A stretch of 64,000 nucleotides of DNA. Origin: Sphagnum magellanicum (lineage: Eukaryota; Streptophyta; Sphagnopsida; Sphagnales; Sphagnaceae). Below, in pieces: positions 1 to 11,589 of the stretch (position 1 is its first letter; each line of letters starts with the position of its first letter). A program made the position numbers and the translations under genes. Under the pieces are notes generated by a model, which saw only the letters and a program-made list of their open reading frames with translations, searched no databases and was not told where the DNA came from. The DNA is taken from the NCBI GenBank assembly GCA_021904315.1, contig CM038917.1:17530041-17594040 (forward strand). The letters run 5' to 3'.

Positions 1-160
1 AATCTCAAGTTTCAACACAAGCCAAAATATCATGTTTCAAAAATCCTCATATAAAAAAAGACCTACTAACTAGGGGACCAAAAACCCCCTTAAGCTACTA
101 TACTCTATAATGAATCTAAACATGCATATCCTTGCCTTGGTAGGCAAGGCCACAAAGAAC
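1..160 (-). repeat. Truncated copy of a dispersed repeat also forming the 33-36 kb inverted repeat
   Basis: This stretch closely matches 35543-35715 in the same orientation and 33369-33530 in the opposite orientation. Shared words include aatctcaagtttcaacacaa and cttaagctactatactctat. It contains the small palindrome ccttgcc-ttggta-ggcaagg at about 131-150. The copy runs off the left edge of the window, so its full length is unknown. I cannot assign it to a named transposon family. Confidence 0.8.
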
Positions 161-299
161 TTGTGCAAAAAAAAACGTAGTTCCATATGTAAATATTTTT
201 TCAAGGATTCCAAATTTGAAACAATCCTCATGTGCCTGTTTTGGAGTAAAAAGTCAAGACCTGGAGGCCATGTGAGCAAACCAGAAACAAAAGCAAACA

Positions 300-1290
300 C
301 TGGGTGATGTATGTAAGGAGTAGTAGGTAAGTACTAAGAACGAGAAGAATGAAGAGTTAGTAGAGAGTGGGTCTGGGAGATCAGAGGTGGAGGCGGCAAT
401 GCTGCTAGTTTCCAAAGCAAAAACAAAACATGTGAGCTAGTTGCATCATGAGACAACACTTGTGTCTTCCCATTGGCTTACTTGGAATACTAATCATTCA
501 ACTACTTTTTTTGTTTTTGGTGAGGACTTAAATGTAACCGTATTATCTGCATCCTGTTACATTATTACTACTTGCTCATCATAATTAATGCTTTTCTCTC
601 TCTCTCTTTTTGTCTGCAATTTGTAACCAAAAGAAAATTATTCTCTCTTGTCCTCAAATGGGTGTTGAGAAGGAAGCTCAAAAACTGAAAAGTTCTTCTC
701 CACGTTGCAGGGCTTTAATATAGTAGAGTATAGTAGACACCCATTTGTTTCCAGAGAGAGAGCAAAGTAGTGGGGAGGTGTTGATGATGCCCGCAAAGTA
801 GAGTTGTCGCCTGCTGCTTGCTGTCTGTCTAATTTGAGTGTGGGGTCCTCCTGCTCTTCCTCCCGAATTCACCATTTCCGTCGTGAGAGTCCTCCCAAAA
901 TTCAAACAAACCCAAATTTCACGCCTATTCCTTCGGATCGTTTGCGGTTGCTACAGACCCACACAACAACAAGCAAGCAAGTTATGTAGTGATCTGTTGT
1001 CGTCTAGGAGACTGAGACTGTGAAAGTGGGTCCTGCATAGCCAAGCCTGATCCGTGACTGTAGGAAGCAAGATCCATCCTTCCAACCATCCACGAGAGCA
1101 GGAACGACCCAAAGAGGCAAGCTACACGGTAGAGACTAGAGACAGACAGACAGAAGTCTAGTAGAAGTGAAAAAAAGGCACAACTTACAAAGAGGCAGAA
1201 ACCCTAAACCCTAAGCAATGGCACTAAACCCTAAACCCTACACAATTTTCTGTTGGGTTCCAGTTCCCTAGCTATCCATGGTGGTTAGCT
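300..1290. other. Gene-free stretch with promoter-like composition
   Basis: No convincing coding sequence was found. From about 690 to 1250 the DNA is less AT-rich than its surroundings and has CT/GA tracts (595-610, 754-764), which resembles a plant promoter and leader. A short open frame starts at ATG 1218 (18 codons including the stop, beginning MALNPKPYT). It lies inside telomere-like repeats, so its product is probably meaningless. It may be the relic of a gene's 5-prime end. Confidence is low. Confidence 0.3.
1199..1242 (+). promoter_or_regulatory. Telobox cluster (interstitial telomere-like motifs)
   Basis: Several copies of the plant telomere-like word AAACCCTA occur within about 45 bases, split by gcaatggcac. 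In plants such teloboxes are common in promoters and leaders of ribosomal-protein and cell-cycle genes. They can also be scars of telomere repair. No gene follows here, so a regulatory role is not demonstrated. Confidence 0.5.
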
Positions 1291-1299
1291 CAGTTACTT

Positions 1300-1560
1300 T
1301 TTTTTTTCTACCTACCTACTAACAACCTACCACAAGAAGGTTGTTAGTAGGTAGGTAGTAAAAAAAAAAAACAGCCCTTAGCTATTTATATACCTAGGGA
1401 TGATCTATTTTCCTGCCTATCTACCTACACATGAGACCTATTTCTTACAGAAATGGTTACCAAGGTGGAAACCAAGTATTATTAACTCAGTTAGGGTTCA
1501 TCCACAAACTGAGTACTAAGGGGCATCCAGTGGATGATGGTGCCCTTGTGGGTGTGCTGC
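1300..1560 (+). repeat. Dispersed hairpin-bearing repeat, copy A
   Basis: One of three copies in the window (with 6590-6830 and 43850-44070). It begins with a perfect inverted repeat, ctacctacctactaacaacc and its complement, at about 1309-1363. It ends with a conserved block at about 1484-1516: a short stem (actcagtt / aactgagt) enclosing the word ggttcatcc. Both parts are preserved in copy B, and the 3-prime block also in copy C. The class is unknown. Confidence 0.7.
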
Positions 1561-1899
1561 TTCAAACTGTGGCCTGTGTGACCAGTACTAACTACTAACC
1601 AGAGCAGTTTGCACTTGAAAGAGGGGTTTTTTTTTAAATTATAAATTTTATAGATTTAATTTAATTTTTAAAATTTTAAGTTTTGAATTTTGGATTGGAT
1701 CTAACTTTGCTCTCTCTGGAGACAAATGGGTGTCTTTAATACTGACTTCTGCACCACTGAAGAAACTGTGTCAGTAGGCTGTCCTAATGTGCCCCCCATC
1801 CAACCAAAAAAAACTCCATACTGACTCAACTTGTTTAGGAGAAAACCTATCTGCTGTTGTTGCATGTAGGTGTCACATGAAAGGCTTCAAAGTCTATGT

Positions 1900-1992
1900 A
1901 GGTTTAGTATATTTTAGGTTTAGGGTTTATTAGGCTATATGAGGTTTAGTATATTTTAGGTTTAGGGTTTATTAGGCTATATTAGGTTTATT
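1900..1992 (+). repeat. Tandem repeat, two 42-bp units with TTTAGGG words
   Basis: Two nearly identical 42-bp units start at about 1900 and 1942, followed by a partial third. Each contains aggtttagtatattttaggt and a telomere-like tttaggg. It lies in AT-rich gene-free DNA. Confidence 0.8.
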
Positions 1993-2829
1993 GGCCATTG
2001 GAATTTAACAACCCCACTGAACAATAGGTAGTTGTGAGCAGTTGACCCTAAGGAGCTGAGGGTGAAGAGGGGAATTACCTCTCCAATAACTGAGTCTAGT
2101 GAACAAAACTCTTTGGTTTTTTGGCCAGTCAAAAAATAGCAGATTTATTTTATTTATTGGCTCTGCCCTTCGGTGTAACATGATTTTTTTTTCATTTGCC
2201 CGAGGTCTCCTAGTTATACATGTGTATTGGTTGGCAACTACTCCATTTTTGCTAAGTATAGATGGCAATTTGCAACAGATGTAAGAAGGAATACGGCATC
2301 CAAAAAAGAATTCAAGATAGCATATCGTTGTGACAATTCTTTTCAAGTGTGGTAGATTAGTTATTTGGTGTTTTCACATGTACAAAATTTGACAATCTTT
2401 TCAACAAATATATATGTGCATTAGCAAGCATTTGAAACATTGAGTACAAAATGTGATAACAACATTTTTTTACAATTCGCTTTTTGTGTTAAAAAATGGA
2501 AGGCATGCAGAGGGGTTGAACTACATCCCTCTTGAATCTTGCCCATTGTAGCCCAAGTCAAATCTACACAAGCAACACTCATTAAAACTTTACTTGCATT
2601 CCAACCTTAGTTCAAGAAACTAATCACTAAGCAAGCTGCATATCAACTTGAAACAAAAATCCAACAAGAAAATAGACATGCATAAGATATTTACAAAACT
2701 CGTAGGTATTTGTATACATCCAAATCATACAAAAAACACAACATAGGAGTTGGGAAAAATGTATTTGCAAATTGCAAATCAAAACATGGTTTCCTTACTT
2801 GCCTAGATGCATGCATGCAAGTTGCAACT

Positions 2830-3972
2830 TGAGCTCAAAGAAATGTGCAAAAACTTCAAGTATGCCACACTAAAACTCCAAAAATTACTAAGCATTCATT
2901 ACATACCTTTGCTTTCTATCCTACCAATTTGCGATTGCATCTCCAAATGGAAAGTTTCCATGGAATAATGATCACAAGCAAACATCTTCACAACCAAATT
3001 AACATGATTTGTGAACCAATTTTTCAATTTATATTTCATACAAGGTTGAAAAACATTGCTCATCCTAGATGATGTTAAATACCATCACCATAAAAATTTC
3101 CACCAATTGCAAATGCTTTGACAATCATTATTGTAACACATCACTAGAAGATAGATTGGACCACAACTTGGTCATGGGATTATAGCTCATAGGAGGTTCC
3201 AAAGCTTGTCTATAGTTTGTGTGTAATCACCTTGAAAAGGCTAGTTTCCATGTCAAACATTTGTTCATTAATATGACAAGTACCTTCAAGCCTTCATCAC
3301 TAAATTCCTTTTTAAAGTAATATTGTGCCTTCAACAAGGTTAAATGGGTAGGGAGTGTGGACTTTACATCATAGTTCAACCAATACTAAGGATATATGAT
3401 TTTAATAACATTCATGAACTCTTGGGAAGGGAATGATTAATTAACAATTATTTCACTTCATCACAACCTATTATAATGCACCTCATTGCATGAACCATAA
3501 CTTTTGTTGTAACAAGGATAATGCATTGTTGGACTTCTATAATCTCCTTTTAGCATTGTTGTTAGAGTGTTTTTAAGGGCTATTTTTGATTTTAAGTTTT
3601 CAAACAACATTTTCATGGCTTCAAAGTTAGTGAGAGGACAACTTTGTTTCAAAAGCCAAAAAATGGCAATAAATTGTAAGAATTTTTTTTTCCTTTCTCC
3701 AACCACGTCCCCCATAACAACCATGTTTGCAATTGAATACATTCCCTTTCTATAGGATATGCAATCATTTTTGCGTGTTGTGATTCCATAGACATATATG
3801 ATTGGCCCACTATGCAATTAGTTCTTGTAACCTTACATTTCCACCTCCTAAAATGTTTTTGGAGGTTGTCAAATTTAGAAACCATTAGCTTTTTTCTTCT
3901 ATCAATTTGTGTACAAACTTGATACCTCATCATGTTCATTTTCCCATAAAAACCAACCGCAATTTCCACCAA
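2830..3972 (-). mobile_element. hAT-superfamily DNA transposon remnant, catalytic core missing
   Basis: The minus strand carries dispersed pieces of a plant hAT transposase. The N-terminal part (3972 down to 3461) shows KFDNLQKHFRRWKCKV, then ERKKKFLQFIAIFWLLKQ and PLTNFEAMKMLFENLK. The C-terminal part (about 3440 down to 2890) shows IIYPQYWL-like, NPMTKLWSNL and DEQCFSTL words, which resemble the hATC dimerisation region. In intact relatives several hundred residues holding the DDE catalytic centre lie between these parts. Here they are almost adjacent, so the core was deleted. Several stops and frame changes show the copy is dead. The assignment is by remembered family pattern, not by search. 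Terminal inverted repeats and the 8-bp target duplication were not located. Confidence 0.65.
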
Positions 3973-3999
3973 TGGAAGCTTTGCTACCCAGACATCCTA

Positions 4000-4885
4000 A
4001 AAAACTAATTAATTTTCCATTCCCTCAACCATTTTTTTTCTCCACTTGGTTAAACATAGGCAATGGATTGGTTGTAAGAACTCAAGAGTAATATAATTGA
4101 TGAAATTCCCCAACAAATAGGATATAAATTCCAAACTTTATATTTCTCCTTTTTTTTCCCTTTTTTATTCATGAGCATATATGGGCATTTGCAACAACAT
4201 TGAATTCGATTATGGAGTAGTTAAATGTATTGCAAATAATAACAACACCTTGATCCAATGAAGTAATATTAACTATAGTAGGGACCTTAACAAAAAAAAC
4301 ACATATTTGAAACTAGTTGGTAATTACAAGGGTGCCATGATGCATGGATTCAAGAAGTGTAAAACCTTAAACCTCAAAGCTCGAGAAGTTGCAAACTTAC
4401 AAAGCAAAATTTTTAAAAACTTTTAACTAAGAAAACAAAAACAATAGATGAATTTGAAACTTATGTTCAAAATGTAAAAGGTTTACATGGTCATTAATCC
4501 AACAAATATGTAGGTATAGGTATGTAGGTTATAGGTTGTATCAATAAATAGGAAGGTAAATTGTTGAATAAGTAAATAATAGGTGGGTTGCAAGTAGGTA
4601 GGTTGTATATAAATACATTATTAACTTAGTAGAAGCCCATAGTAACTTCCTAGTAGCTTAAGATAGCCCATGGTAACCTAAAGTAGCCTATGAAGGCTTA
4701 AAATAGCTTATGGTATTCTAAGCTAGCTTATACTAACTTAGGGTATAATATAGTAACCAACTAAAATAGTTTATATTTAAAGTAACCTAGTAGTAGCCTA
4801 GCTTTAAATAGTTTAGGGAAATTTATAATACTTAAATATGTTAGGAAAAAAATGTGCATAAAAACATAAGCATGTGGTGAAAAGG
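4000..4885. other. AT-rich gene-free DNA with degenerate TAGCCTA-type words
   Basis: No gene was seen. From about 4620 to 4830 the sequence is built from loosely repeated words such as agtagccta, taacttag and agcttatg. This is an old degenerate simple repeat, like those at 5880-6060 and 12460-13310. Confidence 0.5.
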
Positions 4886-4889
4886 AATA

Positions 4890-5000
4890 TCACTTATTCA
4901 ATAGTGGTCCAATGGTTAAAGACTTGGCTTTTAAACATGGAGGTGAAAGGATGTGAGGGGTTCAAATTAGTGTTGGTTTGTTATATAGGGTTGGATATAA
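4890..5000 (+). mobile_element. tRNA-derived SINE-like unit
   Basis: The word TGGTCCAATGG at 4905-4915 fits the RNA polymerase III A-box (TRGYNNANNGG) at every constrained base. GGTTCAAATTA at 4959 resembles the B-box GGTTCGANNCC, at about tRNA-like spacing. The sequence between has no full tRNA fold, so this is a SINE head rather than a tRNA gene. A related unit lies at 12980-13060. The 3-prime end was not found. Confidence 0.5.
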
Positions 5001-5239
5001 ACCCATATATGTATCACAAGGACTTTGCTAAGGCCCACTCAAAATTGGTTTTTAGCTATTTTTTCCACTATAGTGTTAAAATATGGACTTTTGGGATTCA
5101 AACTTTTGTTGTTATTAAGCCATTATAACTTGCATCTACCCCATGGTAGGTCGAACTCCCACCTTCATGGTATAGAATTTGGTCATACCAAGAGATATCA
5201 TTGTTCCTTACCAATGCTCACCTATTGCATGTTCTAATT

Positions 5240-6590
5240 CATACCCAAAAAAAATCTTGGGAAAAATTCCTATTCATACATAATAATTATTACCTATGGT
5301 TGGGTATGCATAGGTAAAATTGGTTCTTATGAATTGGAATGTCGCAATTATGTGTAGAAATGTCACATCCTCAAAATGTTTTGAATAGATTACTCATGTT
5401 CATGAAGGGTCATGAAGATTATTAAGTTTGTTATGGTAGATTTTTAATACAAATGTTTAACTTTTGTTTTTGAATGTAGGATGTGAAATATGGGTTATTA
5501 AATGAACCAATGGATTGTTGTTTACATACACACATGTGTCATGAACTAGATCATTATGGTTTTACCAATAAGTTTATGTATTCAACAAAATTATAGTGAT
5601 ATCATTTACATTGAAGTTGTAATTTGAAAAAAAAAATTATCAAAATTTGACTTCCCCAAGTATAAATGTTTACCATGTGGTATGTAGTGTTTTGGTGTTT
5701 ACGTTCATACCAATGATCAATAGAACATTTTGACAATTATTTATACTAACCTATTATATGAAAATGAAATTAATCCCACAACCCATACCAAATTGGTGTA
5801 TAAAAGTTCAAAAAATTCCTAATATTAACATTAGATAGGTATGTTCAAATGGACATACCTTCACACTTGCACCTTAAGTTGGTGGGCGAGATTTTTAACC
5901 TTTAGGTTAAATTGTTTAGGTTGCCAACTTAGTTTAGCTTGGGTTGCTTAGGTTCCTAGTTATTAAGCTATATTGCTTAGGCACCTAGTCTATCCTTGGC
6001 TCCTAGGCTAGCCTAGGACACCTAACATAGGAATTAGTAGGCTAGCCTAATGAATTAGATCACTCAAAATATTATATTTGGTTGTAATAAATAATTAAAA
6101 ATCTAGAAGGATGATTAATTTTTTTCCCTTCATATCAAGTTTATAATATAATTCAGCTAAATCTTCCTAAGGATGATCACCATTTAGGTTGCATAAAAAA
6201 TTCTTAACAAAAAATGTTAAGTATCCTTGAAGAAATGTTATATTCACATTTAAAAATTTGATTTAAGCTATAAATCCATCTTGCCCAAATCTTCCTTGCT
6301 TTAATTTCCCATATCAAATCATTTTTGTGCACATGGTTGGTGACAACACCTCCCAACATTAGTCTCAAAGTTGTTTTGACATTTCAACAAGAAGAATAAA
6401 TATTGTAATAGAATTAACCCTTTAGAGATTGGTGTTCATTTCATTCCAACTAAAGGTTGGTTACCTAGGTCATACTAAACCAACACCCACCAATCTAATG
6501 CACCATAAAAGATGAATGGTGAGTGGTTAGAAAATAAATTTCTATTGGCCTTCAATTCCTTCACAAGCTAACCATTGTGATTAATTCAAT
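5240..6590. other. AT-rich gene-free DNA
   Basis: No coding region or structured element was recognised. From 5880 to 6060 there is another patch of degenerate gcctag / cttaggtt words. Nothing else stands out. Confidence 0.5.
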
Positions 6591-6830
6591 TGGTTCTTTA
6601 TTACCTACCTATTAACAACCTACTCAAAGGTTGTTAATAGGTAGGTAGTGAACACATCCCTTTCTATGTATAAATTGTTGACTTACCTAATAGTTGTTTA
6701 GTTTCCTATATATATATATATATATATAGGACTTACCTCTTATAGAATGGATTACCAATTAGGTGAAAGTGATATTAATTCAATTGAGGTTCATCCACAA
6801 TTGAGTCACAACCAATGTTGGAGGTATCTT
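6590..6830 (+). repeat. Dispersed hairpin-bearing repeat, copy B
   Basis: Matches copy A (1300-1560) in order and orientation: inverted repeat tacctacctattaacaacct / complement at about 6602-6648, then a poorly conserved middle, then a stem (attcaatt / aattgagt) around ggttcatcc at about 6778-6808. An (AT) run at 6706-6727 lies in the middle. Compensating changes keep the terminal stem paired although its sequence differs from copy A. Confidence 0.7.
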
Positions 6831-6839
6831 GATTTTTTA

Positions 6840-9800
6840 AATGATTGACAATTTCAAGTACTTGATTTTTTAAATTTGCAAAGGATTCATTGGGTTCAAA
6901 CTTCAAACATATTATATTTTGCAAATTTTCAAAACTAGTTGGGTTATGGGGTTTAGTAGCTTTGGAAGGTGGTTATTTACATTGGTTTTTTGAAACAAAG
7001 TCAATCATGTAGATGCGCTGGGTTTTAGTCAAAGAATCTTCAATTATCTACATTTTGCTATTTATAACCAAATCCATGAGTGCTTATTTGAAATTTACAT
7101 TATAGACTAGAGAGTTGCAAGAACCCAAAGCTTCATTGTAATCACTTTTATACCTTTCTTTCAATGATCTCACAAGGAACAATTCACATTGAAAATATTC
7201 AAAAAGAAATTGCTTCAAATGTCCAAGGTGTTGTTACAAATGTCCCAACTCACATTGAAAACCCATAAATGTTGGATTGTGTCAAATGTCTAGGGTTGAG
7301 GGGGACTACAAACTACACATTATTCAAGCATTAATCCACATTAAAAAGTTAGAAGTGTGCTTAAGGCTTCAACCCATGTTGAAAAAATAAAAAATTCCAA
7401 TTGCTTCAAATATTCAATGGCGATAAAATGTTTTTAAAAAAATGTACATTGCAATAAAAAAGGATCAAATGGACATCCAAGTTCCAAGAATTCTTCAAGC
7501 TTAATCTTGCTTTCAAACTTGACATCAAGTTTTTTTGTCACTCCAATCTTGCCTTGCATGTATTTATAAGGTCATAAGCCTTTGAACATTCAACGTGTGG
7601 ATCAAATGGTCAATTTGTGTTGACAAAGATAAACTACCATGTCTTTCCAAGCCCATAAGGACACCACATGTCATTAGTGTTTGGTTCAACCTACACATTA
7701 ACGATAACATCTATAGTTGAAGATTCCATGAAACCAATAAAGTCATGAGAGAAGTGACCACAAGAGATTATTGAGAGCATAAAGAAAATTAAAACACAAG
7801 CAATGGTAAGAAAAAGGGCGAAAGAATAAATATGTGAGAGAAAACTAGTTCGATTAAAAATCAATAAGGCAATAATTTGGTTTGCAACTAGCCAAGTTGG
7901 AGATTGACATTAGTGGAAACCAAAAGCCAACAAGTAAATAGAAAGAAGATTTGTATAGTTACATTGAACAACTTGAAATCATTGATGAATATAAAAAAAG
8001 TCACAAGAAATGATCCATAGCCTATATATATAGGTGTCACAAGAAAGACAATGAAACAACTTATTCCTAAAATCATTTCATCACCTTTGTTTAAGTTGAA
8101 TTCAATTGCACTTGCCATTTACATGAGTTAAGGATAAATGGAAGTTGTTGGCATAAAAAATCTTCCCTGACAACATTTTGAGGTCACATTCAATAACAAA
8201 TTTAAGGAGAAAAAATGTCGTGATGTGCTTGTCAACTCTCAATTCTTGCTTTTTCCATCAAACTCAAATCCAATAAGTTCAAAAAACCATAGACTTTGGC
8301 TAAAAAACTAAAATTCTTAGTTCTCAACAATAGAACAATATTTGTTTCAAATAAAAAACCTTGGCTAATTGTAAATATAATGATGAAATTTTGTTATTTT
8401 GTGATTTTTTGGGAAAAAAACTTGGAAAAAGTTTTTAGAGTGAAAAAAGTTTTATTTTGACAAAAAATCATCATTGTTGCAAAATTGAAGGTAACAAGAA
8501 AGAAAATGTTTGACATGGTCTTGGCTTAGCAAAAGCATGATGGGTATATAATTATTGAGTTGTAATGAAAAGTTGTTCATTTCATTAGAATGTTACTAGC
8601 TTCAATGTGTAATGGGTGGCAAAAATGTGTCTTAGTTTTGTTGTGATATCTTCAAATTTTTCCCATGATGCAATTTTTTCCATGCCACCAATTTTTTTCA
8701 TGTAGATTTTGGGAGCTTTGTCTTTTTGTGATAATCCTCTTGAATTTTTCTCATGATTCAATGGGCAACTTGAATTTCATATCTTGTATGTAGCAATTGA
8801 GTATTTTGCAAAAGTATATTCGTTTGAACTTTCTCAATCAAGCTATGCCATTTGCATTGTTATATGAGATCATTTCAATTGATAATAAACTGGTATGGAT
8901 GTTAAGTTGATATCATGTAGAGTGTCATTCCATTCCAGCAATTAATCCATAATTCAGCCCAATGTTTTCTTCATGAATTCTTTTGGTTATTTTTGAAAAA
9001 AAATTGGAGAAAAAACTTGAAAAAATGTATTTTTCAACAAAAAATCACCAATTTTGTGAAACCAAAAAATGGAAAATAGAGCACTAGTTTCACCTAAGAG
9101 GTGGAATTTATAAATTTAGACTCATAACAAACTGTCATTACTTTGGGGCCAATTTGTAACCAATTCACAAAGAGTATGCCTATAAGTCAATTTTATCCCA
9201 CTGGGGGAAATCCAAACAATGGCAAAGAAAAATCAGAATCATAGCTTTCTGTTGCTATGCATATCCATTTGAACAAGTGAAGCCAAGAGAGGAAAAAAAA
9301 AAAAGTGAAAGAAGAAAAAAAAGATGATAATGTAGAATGAGATCTGATAATTGGCAATTCTTTGGAAATATATAATGATGGGTCTCTAAGAAAATCAAAT
9401 AACTGGTTCTGATATATAACCATGGTTCTCAAAAAATCTGAGAACTAATAATTCTGGTATTTAAACACAATTTCTCAAATAATCTAAAACCCAATCATAT
9501 AATTAAGCTGGTATAAAACTTCTAGTTCTGTTTTGTGAAACTTGTTTGTTCCTTAAGGCTTTTTGAAGAAAACTGGAATAGGAGGTTTTGATAATTTTGA
9601 AAATTTTCAAAAAAACCAGGACCAAAGGCTCTTTGATTTCCAATTTTTATAAACAAACAGAACTAGATGTGATTAAAACAAATCAAATTGCTGACCAGCA
9701 GGATTTTATTTATTTATTTATTTATTTTCCCCGTGTTACTAAATGTAGGCTAGGTCTGGCTCACCCATGCAAGGCTTTACAAGCAACCCAAAAGAATGCA

Positions 9801-11440
9801 GGTGATAAAGCATTTTCTCTTCATTTACATTAGTAATTTAGAAAATAATTTTACTTCAAAAACATAAATGGGTATACATTTTTTTTGTGTGAAATTTGTC
9901 ACTATTACAAAAGGAATCACAATTTTGTCACAAATTGAATGATTTTTCAGAAAAAATTCACCAGCTTCCTATACATGGTTCAACTAGGCTAGGTAGCAGA
10001 AGAAGAATGGATGTTTGAATTTTTTTTACTTCATATTTCTTGGTGGTCTTCAGAGTGGGGACCAAGTCCCTTTGCTGCATGAAGGGTCAGTTTTTGCTGC
10101 ACAAATTTGGTGTGAATTGTTTTGCTTTAGAGAGGGAAAAAACTGTACTAATTATGCCACACTTTTGTTACATACAATAGAGTTATCGGTAAAGTCAGGC
10201 AATAGGGGTGAGAACAGCCAGTTTCGGCATAGTAGGGCATCAAACCCATAACTGGGAATGAAACTTTTACAAAACCAAATAATTGGGACCCAAACTAGTT
10301 TTTCCACCAATTTTGGTGGTAAATTGAGTTTCACCTTGTCTTTCCTTTTTCCTGAGCGCCTCTTTGCTGTTACATATATACCTATTTTCACTTGCTCCTA
10401 CCTGTACAACTATTATAATTACTCTCAAACCTTGTGCATTAAATGCTGAGTTTCAGTATTTCATAATAAGATTTTCATAAAATTTCATTACTTTGCAGAT
10501 AGATACTGTTCAAAGAGGGGATAGGGGGTGAAAGCAGGCCCAAAGAGAGGGTGAAGACAGGGTGACTTTAGGGATAACTCTAATAGGTTAAGGGTGTTCT
10601 TAGGAAGGGCTATTAGTCCAGGCCAAAAACAGTGACAACCAATTTTAGGAATGGAATTTCCATGCAACCAAATGAGAAGTAGCAGAATAGCAGCAGCAAC
10701 GCCTTCTTCTTCTTACCCTTCACTATTCTAGCGGAGAGAAAACAGGGGTCTTTGGTATTTCCTGCTACTAAGTCCCTCCAAATTGTAGCTGGTCAGTCTT
10801 TCTTTGTGGGGGCATGTATCTATCTAAATGGGTCACTAAACTTTTCCAATTTATGCTTTTCATGTTGGGTCATCCATGATCTCAAATCCCCAACCCAAGT
10901 TAGAATGTGATGGGTGGACTCGTATTGCCAAATATAAGCTTTTTTATGGTTGGAAGTTATGGCCATTTGAAGCATTCTAATGGGAGTCAACAATTTATTT
11001 ATGGTCAAAAGAAGTTATGACCATTTGAAGAATCCTAATTGGGGGTGGAAAATTCAACTTGATTATTCATTTAGAAGAAGTGTTGTCTTTTCTTTCCCAA
11101 TAACTACCTATGTTGTCTTATTGGGCATAAATTGGGCTTGAAACCCAACTTTGGATTAATAATACACCACACAATGTGTCTATGCCCATCATAATGAGGC
11201 CAACCATCAACTCTTGTGATTTATGTCACAACCCTTCACATGTGATGGCACAACAACACATTATGAATTTTTTGACTGATCAAAGAAACAACTACTATGC
11301 TTTTCGATTACAATTTTAACTACTTAGTCACAAAAATCACGATGTAGTTGCAAAGGCCATTGAGATGTCATGTGATGTCATAGTTTAGTGATTATAATTA
11401 GTATGACTAGTGGGTTTTTTTGGATAAATATATTATTATT
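6840..11440. other. AT-rich gene-free DNA, 4.6 kb
   Basis: No gene was supported on either strand; open frames here are short and unlike known proteins. A (TTTA) run lies at 9707-9727. At 9899 the word CACTATTACAAAA, followed by repeated ttgtcacaaatt words, looks like the end of a CACTA-type transposon, but no partner end was found. The rest is probably very old transposon debris. Confidence 0.45.
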
Positions 11441-11442
11441 CC

Positions 11443-11584
11443 CAATGCCAAAACATGTCTTTTATGACTTGTCCTATTCAACTACAATGGGAAAATTAGC
11501 TAGAAAATGGCATAAACAATTTTAAAAACTATAAAATAACTATAATGAAATAGGACTAGTTGTAAAAGACATGTTTTGGCATTG
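11443..11584. mobile_element. Short palindromic (foldback/MITE-like) element
   Basis: The left arm begins caatgccaaaacatgtcttt at 11443. The right arm ends with its complement, aaagacatgttttggcattg, at 11584. The arms extend imperfectly for roughly 37 bases, with about 65 bases between them. The structure suits a small non-autonomous DNA transposon. A target duplication could not be fixed, so the superfamily is open. Confidence 0.7.
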
Positions 11585-11589
11585 TACAC

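Noticed and set aside
1218-1271. Short open frame starting in the telobox cluster
   Set aside because: It is only 18 codons including the stop and is composed of telomere-like repeats; there is no sign of selection for a peptide.
4905-4970. A functional tRNA gene
   Set aside because: The A- and B-box words are present but no acceptor stem or anticodon arm could be folded; a SINE head fits better.
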